Shown here: positions 17,454 through 26,766 of the stretch, one piece after another
Layout: each line of letters starts with the position of its first letter
Numbering within the stretch: the stretch's first letter is position 1
Source: Flavobacterium cellulosilyticum
Lineage (GTDB): Bacteria > Bacteroidota > Bacteroidia > Flavobacteriales > Flavobacteriaceae
DNA: 64,000 bases
Assembly: GCF_004349355.1 (NCBI RefSeq)
Contig: NZ_SMFK01000016.1
Location: 1-64,000 of the forward strand
Direction: 5' to 3'
The notes under the pieces: model-generated
Database searches by the model: none
What the model saw: only the letters and a program-made list of their open reading frames with translations
Told to the model about the DNA's origin: nothing
Translations under genes and position numbers: made by a program

Positions 17454-18254
17454 CTATTTGACTCGTATCGTTTGTCCGATAGCAATTGAATTGTCTTCAA
17501 AATTATTTTTTTGCTTCAATTCATCAACTGTAAGGTTGAATTTTTTTGAAATAGAATATAAAGTATCCCCTTGTTGCACTTTATAATCTCTATTATTGTT
17601 ATATACTCTCGCATTTGAATTGTTTGCAAGTCGTTCACCTACAAATTCAACATTATCATAATTATACAATTCGTATCGTTCGATTAAAGTGATTAATTTT
17701 GAAGGATACTGAGAATCAGTCGCATATCCGGCAGCTTTTAGTCCTCTTGCCCACGCCTTATAATCTTTTATATCTAAACTAAAAAGTTGGGAATAACGGG
17801 ATCCCGAAGTTAGAAAAACAGCATGATCACGAAAGGAATCAAAAGGATCATTGTACTTTCTAAAACACTCTCCTTTAGTGTCATCATCATATTGCACAGA
17901 GGATCCTGCCCAATCTTTGTGGCATTTTATTCCAAAATGATTGTTGGCTTGCAGGCATAAAGCTGCAGTTCCATAACCTGATTCTAATAAGGCTTGTCCT
18001 AAAATTATACTTGCTGGAATACCGTAAGTTCTCATATTAGACTGAGCAATAACACTGTATTTTTCGATATAATTCAAAATCAAGTCATTGGTTACTTTTA
18101 CTCGAGGAGTCGATTCAATGGTTTTTGATCTTTTTGAGTAGTTTCGGGACACTGTATTTTTTGATCCTTTTCTAGTTGTTTGAATGACTGATTTATTCGT
18201 ATTACAACTTACGAAAAGTACTGCCAGAATTAAAAGCACATTTATTTTTTTCAT
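17454..18254 (-). CDS. Lipoprotein N-acetylglucosaminidase with LysM domain
   Basis: Cell-wall hydrolase that probably cuts after N-acetylglucosamine in peptidoglycan. 266 residues. The lipoprotein signal is MKKINVLLILAVLFVSCNTN (lipobox VSC). The glucosaminidase (FlgJ/LytG-type) domain spans about residues 60-200, with IPASIILGQALLESGYGTA (catalytic Glu in LLESGYG), NNHFGIKCHKDW and FRKYNDPFDSFRDHAVFL. A C-terminal LysM repeat (YKVQQGDTLYSISKKFNLTV) binds glycan. It overlaps the upstream gene by one base (TAATG), so the two are coupled. Confidence 0.92.
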   Translation of the reverse strand: MKKINVLLILAVLFVSCNTNKSVIQTTRKGSKNTVSRNYSKRSKTIESTPRVKVTNDLILNYIEKYSVIAQSNMRTYGIPASIILGQALLESGYGTAALCLQANNHFGIKCHKDWAGSSVQYDDDTKGECFRKYNDPFDSFRDHAVFLTSGSRYSQLFSLDIKDYKAWARGLKAAGYATDSQYPSKLITLIERYELYNYDNVEFVGERLANNSNARVYNNNRDYKVQQGDTLYSISKKFNLTVDELKQKNNFEDNSIAIGQTIRVK

Positions 18255-19153
18255 TAAAAATTTATTATGGGTATTTTTTTTGCACTCAATTTTAAATTCA
18301 TCCCTTGAATTCCTTGAATTCCGCCAGTATGAATGAGTAAAATTTTTGAGTTTTCAGGAAAATAATTTTTATTAATCAAGTCTATAACGCCAAAAACCAT
18401 CTTTCCTGTATAAATTGGATCCAAAGGAATTGTATTTTCTTTATAAAACTGATTTATAAAGGCAATTAATTCTGGATTTACTTTTCCGTATCCACCAAAA
18501 TGGTAAGCTGTAATTAATTCCCAGTTTTGATCTTGGACAAATTTACGAATTTCATCTTTTAAAAAATCCCCTTTTAAAGAAGGAAATCCCAAAACTTTTT
18601 GATGAGGCAAAATACTACGTATAATCCCACTAATTGTACCACCCGTTCCTACGGAACAGCAAATAAAATCGTAATGAGCATCTTCTTTTGTTAAAATTTC
18701 CTCGCAACCTTTCACAGCATATTCATTAGTTCCTCCTTCGGGAACTAGATAGAAATTGCCGAATTCCTGTTTTAAATTTTCCAAAAAATCAGGTTCTGTT
18801 TTCTGACGATAGGATTCTCGACTGACAAATTTGAATTTCATACCACATTCCTGAGCAAATTGTAAGGTTGGATTTTCAGCAATCTTACTTTCTAATTCAT
18901 CACCACGAATAATGCCGATGCTTTTGAAACCATGCTCTTTTCCGGCAAAAGCTGCTGCTGCAATGTGATTCGAGTAAGCGCCACCAAAAGTGAGCAACGT
19001 ATCTTTATTTTCGGCTTTTGCCTGAAGAAGATTGTATTTTAACTTTCTAAACTTATTTCCTGAAATAAAGGGATGAATAAGATCTTCGCGCCGTATCGAT
19101 AACGAGATATTCTTTGTGTTTAATTGTATTTCTTGTGTAATTATTTCTTGCAA
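18254..19153 (-). CDS. 1-aminocyclopropane-1-carboxylate deaminase / D-cysteine desulfhydrase family PLP enzyme
   Basis: 299 residues. Fold-type II PLP protein: RREDLIHPFISGNKFRKLKY holds the PLP lysine, LLTFGGAYSNHIAAAAFAGK the phosphate-side loop, and CSVGTGGTISGIIRSILP the phosphate cup. LLIHTGGIQGIQGMN lies near the end. Members act on D-cysteine or aminocyclopropane carboxylate; the substrate cannot be chosen from sequence alone. Translation must begin at TTG 19153: an in-frame TAA lies just upstream and no ATG precedes conserved residues. Confidence 0.88.
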   Translation of the reverse strand: MQEIITQEIQLNTKNISLSIRREDLIHPFISGNKFRKLKYNLLQAKAENKDTLLTFGGAYSNHIAAAAFAGKEHGFKSIGIIRGDELESKIAENPTLQFAQECGMKFKFVSRESYRQKTEPDFLENLKQEFGNFYLVPEGGTNEYAVKGCEEILTKEDAHYDFICCSVGTGGTISGIIRSILPHQKVLGFPSLKGDFLKDEIRKFVQDQNWELITAYHFGGYGKVNPELIAFINQFYKENTIPLDPIYTGKMVFGVIDLINKNYFPENSKILLIHTGGIQGIQGMNLKLSAKKIPIINF

Positions 19154-19242
19154 ACTAAATTGTATTTAATGCAAATATACAACACAAAATGATTTTAGTA
19201 ATTATTGCTTAAAATCCCAATCAAAATACGATTATGTTTTTA

Positions 19243-19569
19243 TTATCCGTATTTCAAAAATTCCCAAAATGGTCTTTGTTTTAAATAGTCCAAATTGCGC
19301 TCATTGCTGTAAGCTTCCTTTTCAAAACTGATGTTCCTATATGCCAAATCCTTGCTTTTAAATTGAATCAATCGTATAAAAAATGCTATAATATACCAGA
19401 CATAAAAGGGAATAATAAGCAATTCTAGTTGTTGGCGAAGATGAATTCGTTCATGATTAATAAAAACCAAATTATCTATATCGAATCGATATTTTACAAA
19501 TACAAAAGGAAAAAGGGTTAGTCCACGATATCCTTTAGGTATTAAATATTTGCTAACTATTAGAAACAT
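19243..19569 (-). CDS. Small membrane protein with HExxH motif
   Basis: 108 residues from ATG 19569; the frame also stays open back to TTG 19608. It contains LVFINHERIHLRQQLELLII, a HExxH zinc motif (HERIH), followed by a membrane segment (PFYVWYIIAFFIRLIQF) and a Glu-containing SFEKEAYSNE. The order HExxH then ExxA/Y resembles a minimal zincin-type metalloprotein seen as 'hypothetical' in Flavobacteria. The catalytic role is inference. It is divergent from the DUF5522 gene with only 27 bases between the two ATGs. Confidence 0.7.
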   Translation of the reverse strand: MFLIVSKYLIPKGYRGLTLFPFVFVKYRFDIDNLVFINHERIHLRQQLELLIIPFYVWYIIAFFIRLIQFKSKDLAYRNISFEKEAYSNERNLDYLKQRPFWEFLKYG

Positions 19570-19596
19570 TGCTATAAAGTGTATAAATTTGTTACT

Positions 19597-19773
19597 ATGC
19601 ACGAACAAAGTAATGAAAATAAATTAATAGAAGGCGAAGATTTTTATTATACACCTGAAGGGTATAAATGCTTCACTGAAAAATACCATCTTAAAAAAGG
19701 GTATTGCTGCAAAAACGGCTGTCGTCATTGTCCTTATGGATTTGACAAGCGAACTGGTACAATCAAAAAATAA
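19597..19773 (+). CDS. DUF5522 small cysteine-rich protein
   Basis: 58 residues from ATG 19597. GEDFYYTPEGYKCFTEKYHL is followed by KKGYCCKNGCRHCPYGFDKR, which has C-C-x3-C-x2-C spacing that looks metal-binding. This is the DUF5522 family, common in Bacteroidota next to hutU-like or unrelated genes; its function is unknown. An earlier start at 19579 (MYKFVT) is less likely. It is 32 bases before hutU and probably cotranscribed. Confidence 0.85.
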   Translation: MHEQSNENKLIEGEDFYYTPEGYKCFTEKYHLKKGYCCKNGCRHCPYGFDKRTGTIKK

Positions 19774-19805
19774 GTCCTTTTGAAAATAGCATAACAAATA
19801 TAAAA

Positions 19806-21782
19806 ATGACTTTCAAAGAACAAATTCTAGCAGGAATTCCAAAAGTATTGCCACAGCCAAAACCTTTTGATGCATACATCAATCATGCTCCAAAACGAAA
19901 AGACATTCTTTCGGCAGCCGAAAAAAAGTTAGCATTGCGCAATGCACTTCGCTATTTCGAACCGCAACATCATGCGGAATTACTAAAGGAATTTACCCAA
20001 GAATTGACTACTTGTGGCCGAATCTACATGTACCGTTTTCGACCTGATTATACCATGTTTGCGCGCCCTATTACTGATTATCCTGGAAAATGCGAACAGG
20101 CAAAAGCGATCATGCTGATGATTCAAAATAATTTGGATGATGCAGTGGCACAACATCCTCATGAATTGATAACCTATGGCGGAAATGGTGCTGTTTTTCA
20201 AAATTGGGCGCAATATTTATTGACCATGCAGTATTTATCTGAAATGACCGAAGAACAAACTCTTACCATTTATTCTGGTCATCCAATGGGATTATTCCCT
20301 TCCCACAAAGAAGCGCCTAGAGTTGTAGTTACGAATGGAATGGTAATTCCCAACTATTCGAAACCCGATGATTGGGAGAGAATGAATGCACTTGGTGTTT
20401 CACAATATGGGCAAATGACAGCCGGAAGCTATATGTATATTGGTCCACAAGGCATTGTTCATGGCACTACAATTACAGTTTTGAATGCTTTTAGAAAAAT
20501 AAATCGCAGTCCAAAAGGAGGATTATTTGTCACTTCGGGATTGGGTGGAATGAGTGGCGCTCAACCAAAAGCGGGAAACATTGCAGGCTGCATCACCGTT
20601 TGCGCTGATGTAAATCCAAAAATTACTCATATCCGTCTAAGTCAAGGTTGGGTAAATGAAGTCATAGAAGACATTGATTTATTAGTTGAAAGAGTTTCTT
20701 TGGCGAAAGCCAATAACGAAATTGTTTCCATCGCTTATTTAGGAAATGTGGTAGATGTTTGGGAAAAATTCGACGAAAAAAATATTTATATTGATTTAGG
20801 TTCCGACCAAACTTCGCTTCATAATCCATGGGCTGGTGGGTATTATCCCGACAATCTTTCGTTTGAAGAGTCTAATGAAATGATGAATACAAATCCCGAT
20901 TTATTCAAAGAAAAAGTTCAGGAAAGTTTACGAAGACAAACAGCTGCTATTAATAAACACGCTGCTAAAGGAACGTACTTTTTTGATTATGGAAACGCCT
21001 TTTTATTGGAAGCTTCACGCGCTGGCGCAGCTGTAATGGCGGAGAACAAAATCGATTTCAGGTATCCTAGTTACGTACAGGATATTATGGGTCCTATGTG
21101 TTTTGATTATGGGTTTGGTCCTTTTCGTTGGGTATGTGCTTCAGGAAATCCAGACGATTTACACAAAACAGATGCAATTGCTTGTAAAGTGCTAGAAGAA
21201 ATGGCAAAAACAGCTCCAAAGGAAATCCAGCAACAAATGCAGGATAATATTCGATGGATAAAAGGTGCGCAAGAAAACAAATTGGTTGTGGGCTCCCAAG
21301 CCCGAATATTGTATGCCGATGCCGAAGGAAGAATGAAAATCGCAGAAGCTTTTAATCAGGCTATTGCCAATGGAGCAATTGGAATTGTGGTTTTGGGTCG
21401 AGATCATCACGATGTTTCAGGAACCGATTCACCTTATAGAGAAACCTCAAACATCTATGATGGCTCCAGTTTTACTGCCGATATGGCAATACAAAACGTG
21501 ATTGGTGATAGTTTTCGTGGTGCAACCTGGGTATCAATACATAATGGCGGCGGAGTTGGCTGGGGCGAAGCAATTAATGGAGGATTTGGTATGGTTCTTG
21601 ATGGTTCTAAGGAGAGTTCAAAACGTATAGCATTAATGCTTTTTTGGGATGTTAACAATGGAATTTCAAGAAGAAGTTGGGCTCGAAATGAAGGTTCTAT
21701 TTTTGCGATAAAAAGAGCAATGGAGACGCAACCTTTGTTACAAGTTACCTTGCCAAACTTGGTAGACGAAAATTTATTTTAA
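19806..21782 (+). CDS. hutU: Urocanate hydratase
   Basis: Second enzyme of histidine breakdown, converting urocanate to imidazolone propionate with tightly bound NAD+. 658 residues, the long Bacteroidota form. Features include ELITYGGNGAVFQNWAQYLL, IYSGHPMGLFPSHKEAPRVV, TAGSYMYIGPQGIVHGTTIT, FVTSGLGGMSGAQPKAGNIA, DLGSDQTSLHNPWAGGYYPD, FDYGFGPFRWVCASGNPDDL and HNGGGVGWGEAINGGFGMV. No hutH, hutI or hutG is next to it. A DUF5522 gene is just upstream and a DUF4136 lipoprotein 23 bases downstream. Confidence 0.95.
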   Translation: MTFKEQILAGIPKVLPQPKPFDAYINHAPKRKDILSAAEKKLALRNALRYFEPQHHAELLKEFTQELTTCGRIYMYRFRPDYTMFARPITDYPGKCEQAKAIMLMIQNNLDDAVAQHPHELITYGGNGAVFQNWAQYLLTMQYLSEMTEEQTLTIYSGHPMGLFPSHKEAPRVVVTNGMVIPNYSKPDDWERMNALGVSQYGQMTAGSYMYIGPQGIVHGTTITVLNAFRKINRSPKGGLFVTSGLGGMSGAQPKAGNIAGCITVCADVNPKITHIRLSQGWVNEVIEDIDLLVERVSLAKANNEIVSIAYLGNVVDVWEKFDEKNIYIDLGSDQTSLHNPWAGGYYPDNLSFEESNEMMNTNPDLFKEKVQESLRRQTAAINKHAAKGTYFFDYGNAFLLEASRAGAAVMAENKIDFRYPSYVQDIMGPMCFDYGFGPFRWVCASGNPDDLHKTDAIACKVLEEMAKTAPKEIQQQMQDNIRWIKGAQENKLVVGSQARILYADAEGRMKIAEAFNQAIANGAIGIVVLGRDHHDVSGTDSPYRETSNIYDGSSFTADMAIQNVIGDSFRGATWVSIHNGGGVGWGEAINGGFGMVLDGSKESSKRIALMLFWDVNNGISRRSWARNEGSIFAIKRAMETQPLLQVTLPNLVDENLF

Positions 21783-21805
21783 ATTAAAATATAAAACAAT
21801 TAGAT

Positions 21806-22339
21806 ATGAAAACCTTTAAATTAATCCCTGTTTTACTCCTTTTTATATTGAATTCTTGCAGTTCAGTAAATGTATTTTCTGATTTTGACAAAAATGTTGA
21901 TTTTAGCCAATATAAAACATATGCCTTTCACAAGTCAGGAATTGATAAAGTTCAAATATCTGACTTTGACAAGAAACGAATTCTAAATGCAATTGACACC
22001 GAACTTTCAAAAAAAGGAATGATAAAAAGCGAAAACCCTGACTTACTAATTAATTTTTCAACTAAAGAAAAAGAACGTGTTGATGTAAACCAATTTTCAT
22101 TTGGAATGGGATACGGTTGGGGATATGGCTGGAATCCATATTTATGGGGAGGACAACCTATTGTTAGCACTTCGACAGAAGGAACTCTTTTTATTGATTT
22201 AATCGATGCCCGAAAAAAAGAATTAATTTGGCAAGGTGAAGGTGTAGGTTATTTAACAAAAAGTCGCAACGATAAAGAAGCTCGAATAAATGAATTTGTC
22301 GCCAAAATATTATCCCAATATCCTCCAGTGAAAAAGTAG
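21806..22339 (+). CDS. DUF4136 lipoprotein
   Basis: 177 residues. Lipoprotein signal MKTFKLIPVLLLFILNSCSS (lipobox NSC). DUF4136 features follow: DFSQYKTYAFHKSG, IDTELSKKGMIKSENPDLLI, then a glycine/tryptophan stretch (GMGYGWGYGWNPYLWGG) and TLFIDLIDARKKELIWQGEG. The family is secreted and of unknown role. It is close behind hutU and ends in a hairpin terminator. Confidence 0.9.
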   Translation: MKTFKLIPVLLLFILNSCSSVNVFSDFDKNVDFSQYKTYAFHKSGIDKVQISDFDKKRILNAIDTELSKKGMIKSENPDLLINFSTKEKERVDVNQFSFGMGYGWGYGWNPYLWGGQPIVSTSTEGTLFIDLIDARKKELIWQGEGVGYLTKSRNDKEARINEFVAKILSQYPPVKK

Positions 22340-22360
22340 GTCCTGATTATAAATAGGTTA

Positions 22361-22389
22361 AACCGCAGCAGTATTGTTGCGGTTTTTTT
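22361..22389 (+). terminator. Hairpin terminator
   Basis: AACCGCAGCA (22361-22370) pairs with TGTTGCGGTT (22375-22384) with one G-U pair; a T run follows. Confidence 0.85.
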
Positions 22390-22535
22390 ATAACCATAAT
22401 TTAATGCAAAAACTTATAAATATATAAGTATCCGTTCTACCTTTACACAAATTAAATTGTAGCACTTTCACTTTACATTATTTTAAAAAAAAACCAATTA
22501 ATAAGCGAGAGAGCTACCCTATTTAATAATTATCT

Positions 22536-23666
22536 ATGAACAAATTAGCATTCTTTGCCGTTATTCTTTTTTGTATTGTTTCTTGCTCAAGTATACAATC
22601 TACCGCAACTTCTTCTGCAACTCTTCAATTGAAATTCCTCAATTCAATTGAAATTCCCTCTGATCAGGAATTTAAAAACACCCTTGTTGGAGGTTTATCT
22701 GGCATTGATTATGATGCGAAAAACGATATATATTACCTCATAAGCGATGATCGGTCGGAGTATAATATAGCACGTTTTTACATTGCTAAAATTCTTTTGA
22801 CCACCGATAAAATAAAAAGTATTAAGTTTGAAAATGTGGTTTCCTTCAAAAATAAAGCTAAGGAAAATTACAGCAATTGGCAGAAAAAACCTGCTACTTC
22901 TATTGATCCAGAAGACATTCGTTACAATCCAAAAACAAAAAATATTGTTTGGAGTAGTGAAGGTGCAAGAGTGATTTCGGACCAAACTACTATATTACAA
23001 AACCCAAGTATTCAAACCACTACATTAGAAGGAAACTTTGTCAATAATTATAATTTATCTTCTAATCTAAAAATGCAAAAAGAAGATAAAGGGCCTCGTA
23101 GTAATGCTGTTTTAGAAGGAATTACTTTTGATAAAAAATACCGCACACTATTTGCCAATATTGAATCGCCATTATTTGAAGATGATAAAGAAGCCACTAC
23201 AACCAAAGGAGCCTTAATTCGTATGTATCAATATGAGGTAAAATCGAAAACGAATACTGCTCAATACGCCTATCTTTTAGACCCAGTTGCCCATTTTCCC
23301 ATACCTGAAAACGGATTTTCAATTAATGGTGTTTCGGCGATACAGTATTATGACAAAAACCAACTTTTGGTAGTAGAACGTTCCTACTCTGTGGGGACTC
23401 AAAAATGCACTATAAAAATTTATTTATGCGATTTTACTAAAGCAACCAATGTGAAAGACTTTACCTCATTACAAAACCAAAAATTCATTTTAGCTTCCAA
23501 AAAATTAGTGCTAAACATGGATGATTTAAATGTGTTTGTAGACAATATCGAGGGAATCACTTTTGGTCCAAAACTCGCCAGCGGCAAACAGTCTTTGCTT
23601 TTTGTTACCGATAACAACTTCTCGAAACTTCAAAAAACACAAATTTTACTTTTCGAAGTGGAATAA
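22536..23666 (+). CDS. Esterase-like activity of phytase family lipoprotein
   Basis: 376 residues. Signal and lipobox: MNKLAFFAVILFCIVSCSSI. The body matches the Phytase-like beta-propeller family (PF13449): VGGLSGIDYDAKNDIYYLIS, DDRSEYNIARFY, DPEDIRYNPKTKNIVWSSEG, LEGITFDKKYRTLFANIESP and VDNIEGITFGPKLASGKQSL. It is predicted to be periplasmic and possibly a phosphoesterase; activity is not proven for the family. Single gene, convergent with the DUF4230 gene 11 bases away. Confidence 0.88.
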   Translation: MNKLAFFAVILFCIVSCSSIQSTATSSATLQLKFLNSIEIPSDQEFKNTLVGGLSGIDYDAKNDIYYLISDDRSEYNIARFYIAKILLTTDKIKSIKFENVVSFKNKAKENYSNWQKKPATSIDPEDIRYNPKTKNIVWSSEGARVISDQTTILQNPSIQTTTLEGNFVNNYNLSSNLKMQKEDKGPRSNAVLEGITFDKKYRTLFANIESPLFEDDKEATTTKGALIRMYQYEVKSKTNTAQYAYLLDPVAHFPIPENGFSINGVSAIQYYDKNQLLVVERSYSVGTQKCTIKIYLCDFTKATNVKDFTSLQNQKFILASKKLVLNMDDLNVFVDNIEGITFGPKLASGKQSLLFVTDNNFSKLQKTQILLFEVE

Positions 23667-23677
23667 GTAATCTCTCT

Positions 23678-24346
23678 TTAAAGCTTTATTTTTTGATTAA
23701 AATCAGTTTCTTTTTGAATTTCTAGTCCCTCGTATTGTAATTTCCAACCCATGGTGTTGGTGATGATAAGGATTTTTGACAACTCTGAAATCAATCTGTT
23801 TTGAGCATTGGATTTTAAGGAAGATTTTTCAATTTTCTTAGCCAAATTAGCTTTAACTATCTTATTGATTTTATTATAATCTTCAGCGGTAAACGGATTC
23901 ATTTTGCTTTGTTGCACATCAAAATACTGCAAATCAGGACTAATTTTTATTTCTTCTTTTGGGATATTTTTAATCGTAATAGTTTTGTTTTTTTCATCGA
24001 TATCATATTTTATAAGATGCAAATCGTAGGCAACGGTTACATCGGCATTAACGATTACAATGGCTTTCTTCTCGAAAGAAATCATATCCATTAAATATTT
24101 ATCTTTATCCTTATAGGTGATCACCTCGGCAAAATGACCTTCTGTAACAACCAGCTTTCCTACGTTTAGAATTTGTTGCTGAATGAGATTGGTATTGTAA
24201 TCTAAGGTGGAAGTGTCCTCTTTATTTGAATTATAATAGCGATATCCCAAAAATAAAAAAATTACTAAAAGGGCTAGCAATATTAGTTTCCTGTTTTTTG
24301 CTATAGTTCTAAAAAAGTTGGGTTTGTTATCCTTATTTTGTGTCAT
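23678..24346 (-). CDS. DUF4230 membrane-anchored protein
   Basis: 222 residues. One N-terminal membrane segment (KLILLALLVIFLFLGYRYY) precedes an extracytoplasmic DUF4230 domain: LNVGKLVVTEGHFAEVITYK, IVIVNADVTVAYDLHLIKYD and IPKEEIKISPDLQYFDVQQS. The function is unknown. The start lies one base after the stop of the GSCFA gene upstream (24348), so the pair is an operon. Confidence 0.9.
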   Translation of the reverse strand: MTQNKDNKPNFFRTIAKNRKLILLALLVIFLFLGYRYYNSNKEDTSTLDYNTNLIQQQILNVGKLVVTEGHFAEVITYKDKDKYLMDMISFEKKAIVIVNADVTVAYDLHLIKYDIDEKNKTITIKNIPKEEIKISPDLQYFDVQQSKMNPFTAEDYNKINKIVKANLAKKIEKSSLKSNAQNRLISELSKILIITNTMGWKLQYEGLEIQKETDFNQKIKL

Positions 24347-24347
24347 T

Positions 24348-25298
24348 TTAAAACTGTATTTGAGGGAATTTTGATTCTAAATCCCTTGTTTTTCTGCCTA
24401 ATTTTTCCATAAATTGCATATGACTTTTTGAATCAGGATTAAAAGGTCTATGCGCTAATCCTTTCTTGATCATACCCACTTCCTCCATAATAGAATGAGT
24501 TTCCGGAGAAATATGAGTTTCAGCAAATTGTTCCCAAATATAATCTATCGCTATTTGACTCGGATGAATCATATCCTCAGCATAAAAACGATAATCGCGC
24601 AATTCGTCCATCATTATTTCGTAAGAAGGAAAATAATTTAGGTTTTGAGATTTAGGATTTAGAATTTGTTGGATCGCGGTAATTAAGTGTGCTTTACTAA
24701 GCTGATTTTCTACAAACCCATCTTTGAGGTGACGCACTGGCGAAATGGTGAAAATAATTTCACAATCGGGATTTATTTTTTGGATGCTTGCAATGGTGTT
24801 TTTTATCGATTGGGCAATCGTATCAACTCCTAAAATTTCTTTTTCAAATTCCTTTTGAGGTACTTTATGGCAATTGGCTACTATCGAATTACTGGATCGA
24901 TTTCTATAAACCCAAGAGGTCCCATAAGTGATAATAAGATGTGTGGAATTTGAAATTTGCTTCAACATTGACGTAATTACCATATTCAAATTAGCAATTA
25001 ATTCCTCTTTATTAGCATTACTTAAATCCGAATGAGCATCATAACAATGCCAGAGTTCATTTTGAAAAAAAATAGCTGACTCTGAAAATTGTTTTTGGGA
25101 AACTGCAAAATGAATTAATTTTTCGATAGCCAATGGGTGAAATAAAATCCCAAAAGGATTGCAGGTGTTTTGAAATTTAAAATAATCAAATTTCTCTGAT
25201 ATATTAACCGCAAAACAAGACCCCAAAGACATAATTTTAGAATTATAATCTATTGGATTTTTACTTTTTAATAAAGGAACTTTTGTGGTGAAATTCAT
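24348..25298 (-). CDS. GSCFA domain protein
   Basis: 316 residues. The family name motif is seen as KIMSLGSCFAVNISEKFDYF followed by NPFGILFHPLAIEKLI; further conserved parts are LIITYGTSWVYRNR, CHKVPQKEFEKEIL, IIFTISPVRHLKDGFVENQL, YFPSYEIMMDELRDYRFYAE and DMIHPSQIAIDYIWEQF. The fold is SGNH-hydrolase-like: Ser in GSCF, with Asp and His in the C-terminal DMIHPS. It probably acts on an ester or acetyl group of a glycan; the substrate is unknown. Codons 211-221 encode a heptamer-like repeat (LNPKSQNLNYF) resembling intergenic repeats elsewhere here. Confidence 0.92.
   Translation of the reverse strand: MNFTTKVPLLKSKNPIDYNSKIMSLGSCFAVNISEKFDYFKFQNTCNPFGILFHPLAIEKLIHFAVSQKQFSESAIFFQNELWHCYDAHSDLSNANKEELIANLNMVITSMLKQISNSTHLIITYGTSWVYRNRSSNSIVANCHKVPQKEFEKEILGVDTIAQSIKNTIASIQKINPDCEIIFTISPVRHLKDGFVENQLSKAHLITAIQQILNPKSQNLNYFPSYEIMMDELRDYRFYAEDMIHPSQIAIDYIWEQFAETHISPETHSIMEEVGMIKKGLAHRPFNPDSKSHMQFMEKLGRKTRDLESKFPQIQF
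24637..24668 (-). repeat. Class B heptamer-like repeat inside the GSCFA gene
   Basis: On the coding strand the segment reads as units CTAAATC, CTAAATC, TCAAAAC, CTAAATT. This is the same style as repeats that precede start codons at 44267 and 48365, but here it is in frame inside a gene. Confidence 0.5.
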
Positions 25299-25971
25299 AA
25301 TTTAATTGCTAATAAAGCATCACAATTTCTTAATATGTTTTTTAATTTTATTCCGTTTTTTTTTACATTAAAAAAAAACAATATAAAAAACACATTTAAA
25401 AATTACAAATTTACATGATTTATTAGTTTTAAAACCTGCTTGAATATTTATCTTTCTTTTTAAAAGATTAATAATTTCGGAAAGTTAAACTTTAGATTAT
25501 AATAATTTGCAATTATAAATTAACTTAAGCAGTAATTGTTCAACTGAAAACATACAAATGGTCAAAAGCAATAAACTCTTTCGACAGAAGAAAATTCAGC
25601 TGTAAAAGCTTTCAAAGGAGCTGATCTTTAAGATATTTTTCTAAACTGCACAAACTGCAGCCTAAATTAAAATTAGAACATCTCATAGACAATACTAATT
25701 CTTTAAAAAAATCTTAAAATTGATCCTTCCTTAAGTGAAGATGATTTTAAAGTCAAATCTGAAGAATATACCACATCTCAGGATGCTGAAATTAAAACAG
25801 CATAAAAGATGATGGGAGTATAAAACTCATTAAATGTCAGTCAAAATACACAAAAAGAAGCGCAATTATAGGCCAATTTAGAATGTATCCCAAATAAAAA
25901 ACAATCGTGATTTAGCATCTGAACTTTGTTTTTTGTGCGATTTTATTCTATGAAATAGAAAAATAAGTAAA
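25299..25971. other. 673-base gap with a possible decayed gene
   Basis: No intact gene. On the plus strand between about 25575 and 25910 one frame reads like protein (STEENSAVKAFKGADL, KNLKIDPSLSEDDFKVKSEE, YTTSQDAEIKTA, NSLNVSQNTQKEAQL) but contains about nine stops, nearly all TAA or TAG. It may be an old pseudogene; no family is recognised. Confidence 0.35.
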
Positions 25972-26766
25972 TTAATCATAATACAGTTTTGTTTTTAAAT
26001 GAATTGAACTTCCTCCGTTACCTAAAACTACCTTCTCTGAAATTATTTCTATTGGAAAACCTCCAGATTTATATTTGTATTCGCTTTTAAATAGTTTAAT
26101 TGACGAAATGACTTGATTAGTATCTAAATTTTTAACTTCAGTTACTTCAGTACTGAGTATGCTATTATTTAATGAAATTGATTTATAATAATTTAGCAAT
26201 TTATTGAACCCTAAAATATTCCGCAATGCATTGTTTTTATAATCATATTCTAGAGTACTAGATTTCCGACGTAACACTTTATCACTAGTATCGTCAAAAA
26301 TCAAATCATCTTTAATAAGATTCGCGTCTAGAAAATATAAAATTCCGTGAAAAACTCTAACATCATTGTTGTTTGAATTTTTCATCAATTTTTCATAAGA
26401 AATAGAACCATCCGTATTATAGGTATAATTCATAACATCGTTATCAGAAGAAATTATTTTTACTAAATCATTATTAGAATAAATATATTTCAAAGTGTTT
26501 TCATGCTTATTTACTTTGTCAAACTCTTCGATTTTTGTTATTAAATCACCAGTATAAAAAAAGTCAGAACGTATAACATTATTATCTATACTTGAAATTT
26601 TATTTCCATCATAACTAAGTACTGTAGTAGTTGAAGAACCATCAACATTAACTTCAACTATTTGTTTAAGAAGCTGTAAGTGGTCATCTATATCATTAGT
26701 ACAAGAACATAGTATCGTTAAAAAAAGGAAAACAATCCAATGGTAGGCTTGAAAGATTTTCATCAT
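25972..26766 (-). CDS. Hypothetical lipoprotein with YD-like repeats
   Basis: 264 residues. Lipoprotein signal ending LTILCSCTND. The rest is built of short beta repeats such as TTTVLSYDGNKISSIDNN, DFFYTGDLITKIEEF, LKYIYSNNDLVKIISSDNDV and MNYTYNTDGSISYEKL, the style of DUF4595 / YD-repeat-like surface lipoproteins in Bacteroidota. The C-terminus is ...HLKTKLYYD. Function is unknown. It starts at ATG 26766 or the next Met one codon later. Confidence 0.7.
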   Translation of the reverse strand: MMKIFQAYHWIVFLFLTILCSCTNDIDDHLQLLKQIVEVNVDGSSTTTVLSYDGNKISSIDNNVIRSDFFYTGDLITKIEEFDKVNKHENTLKYIYSNNDLVKIISSDNDVMNYTYNTDGSISYEKLMKNSNNNDVRVFHGILYFLDANLIKDDLIFDDTSDKVLRRKSSTLEYDYKNNALRNILGFNKLLNYYKSISLNNSILSTEVTEVKNLDTNQVISSIKLFKSEYKYKSGGFPIEIISEKVVLGNGGSSIHLKTKLYYD

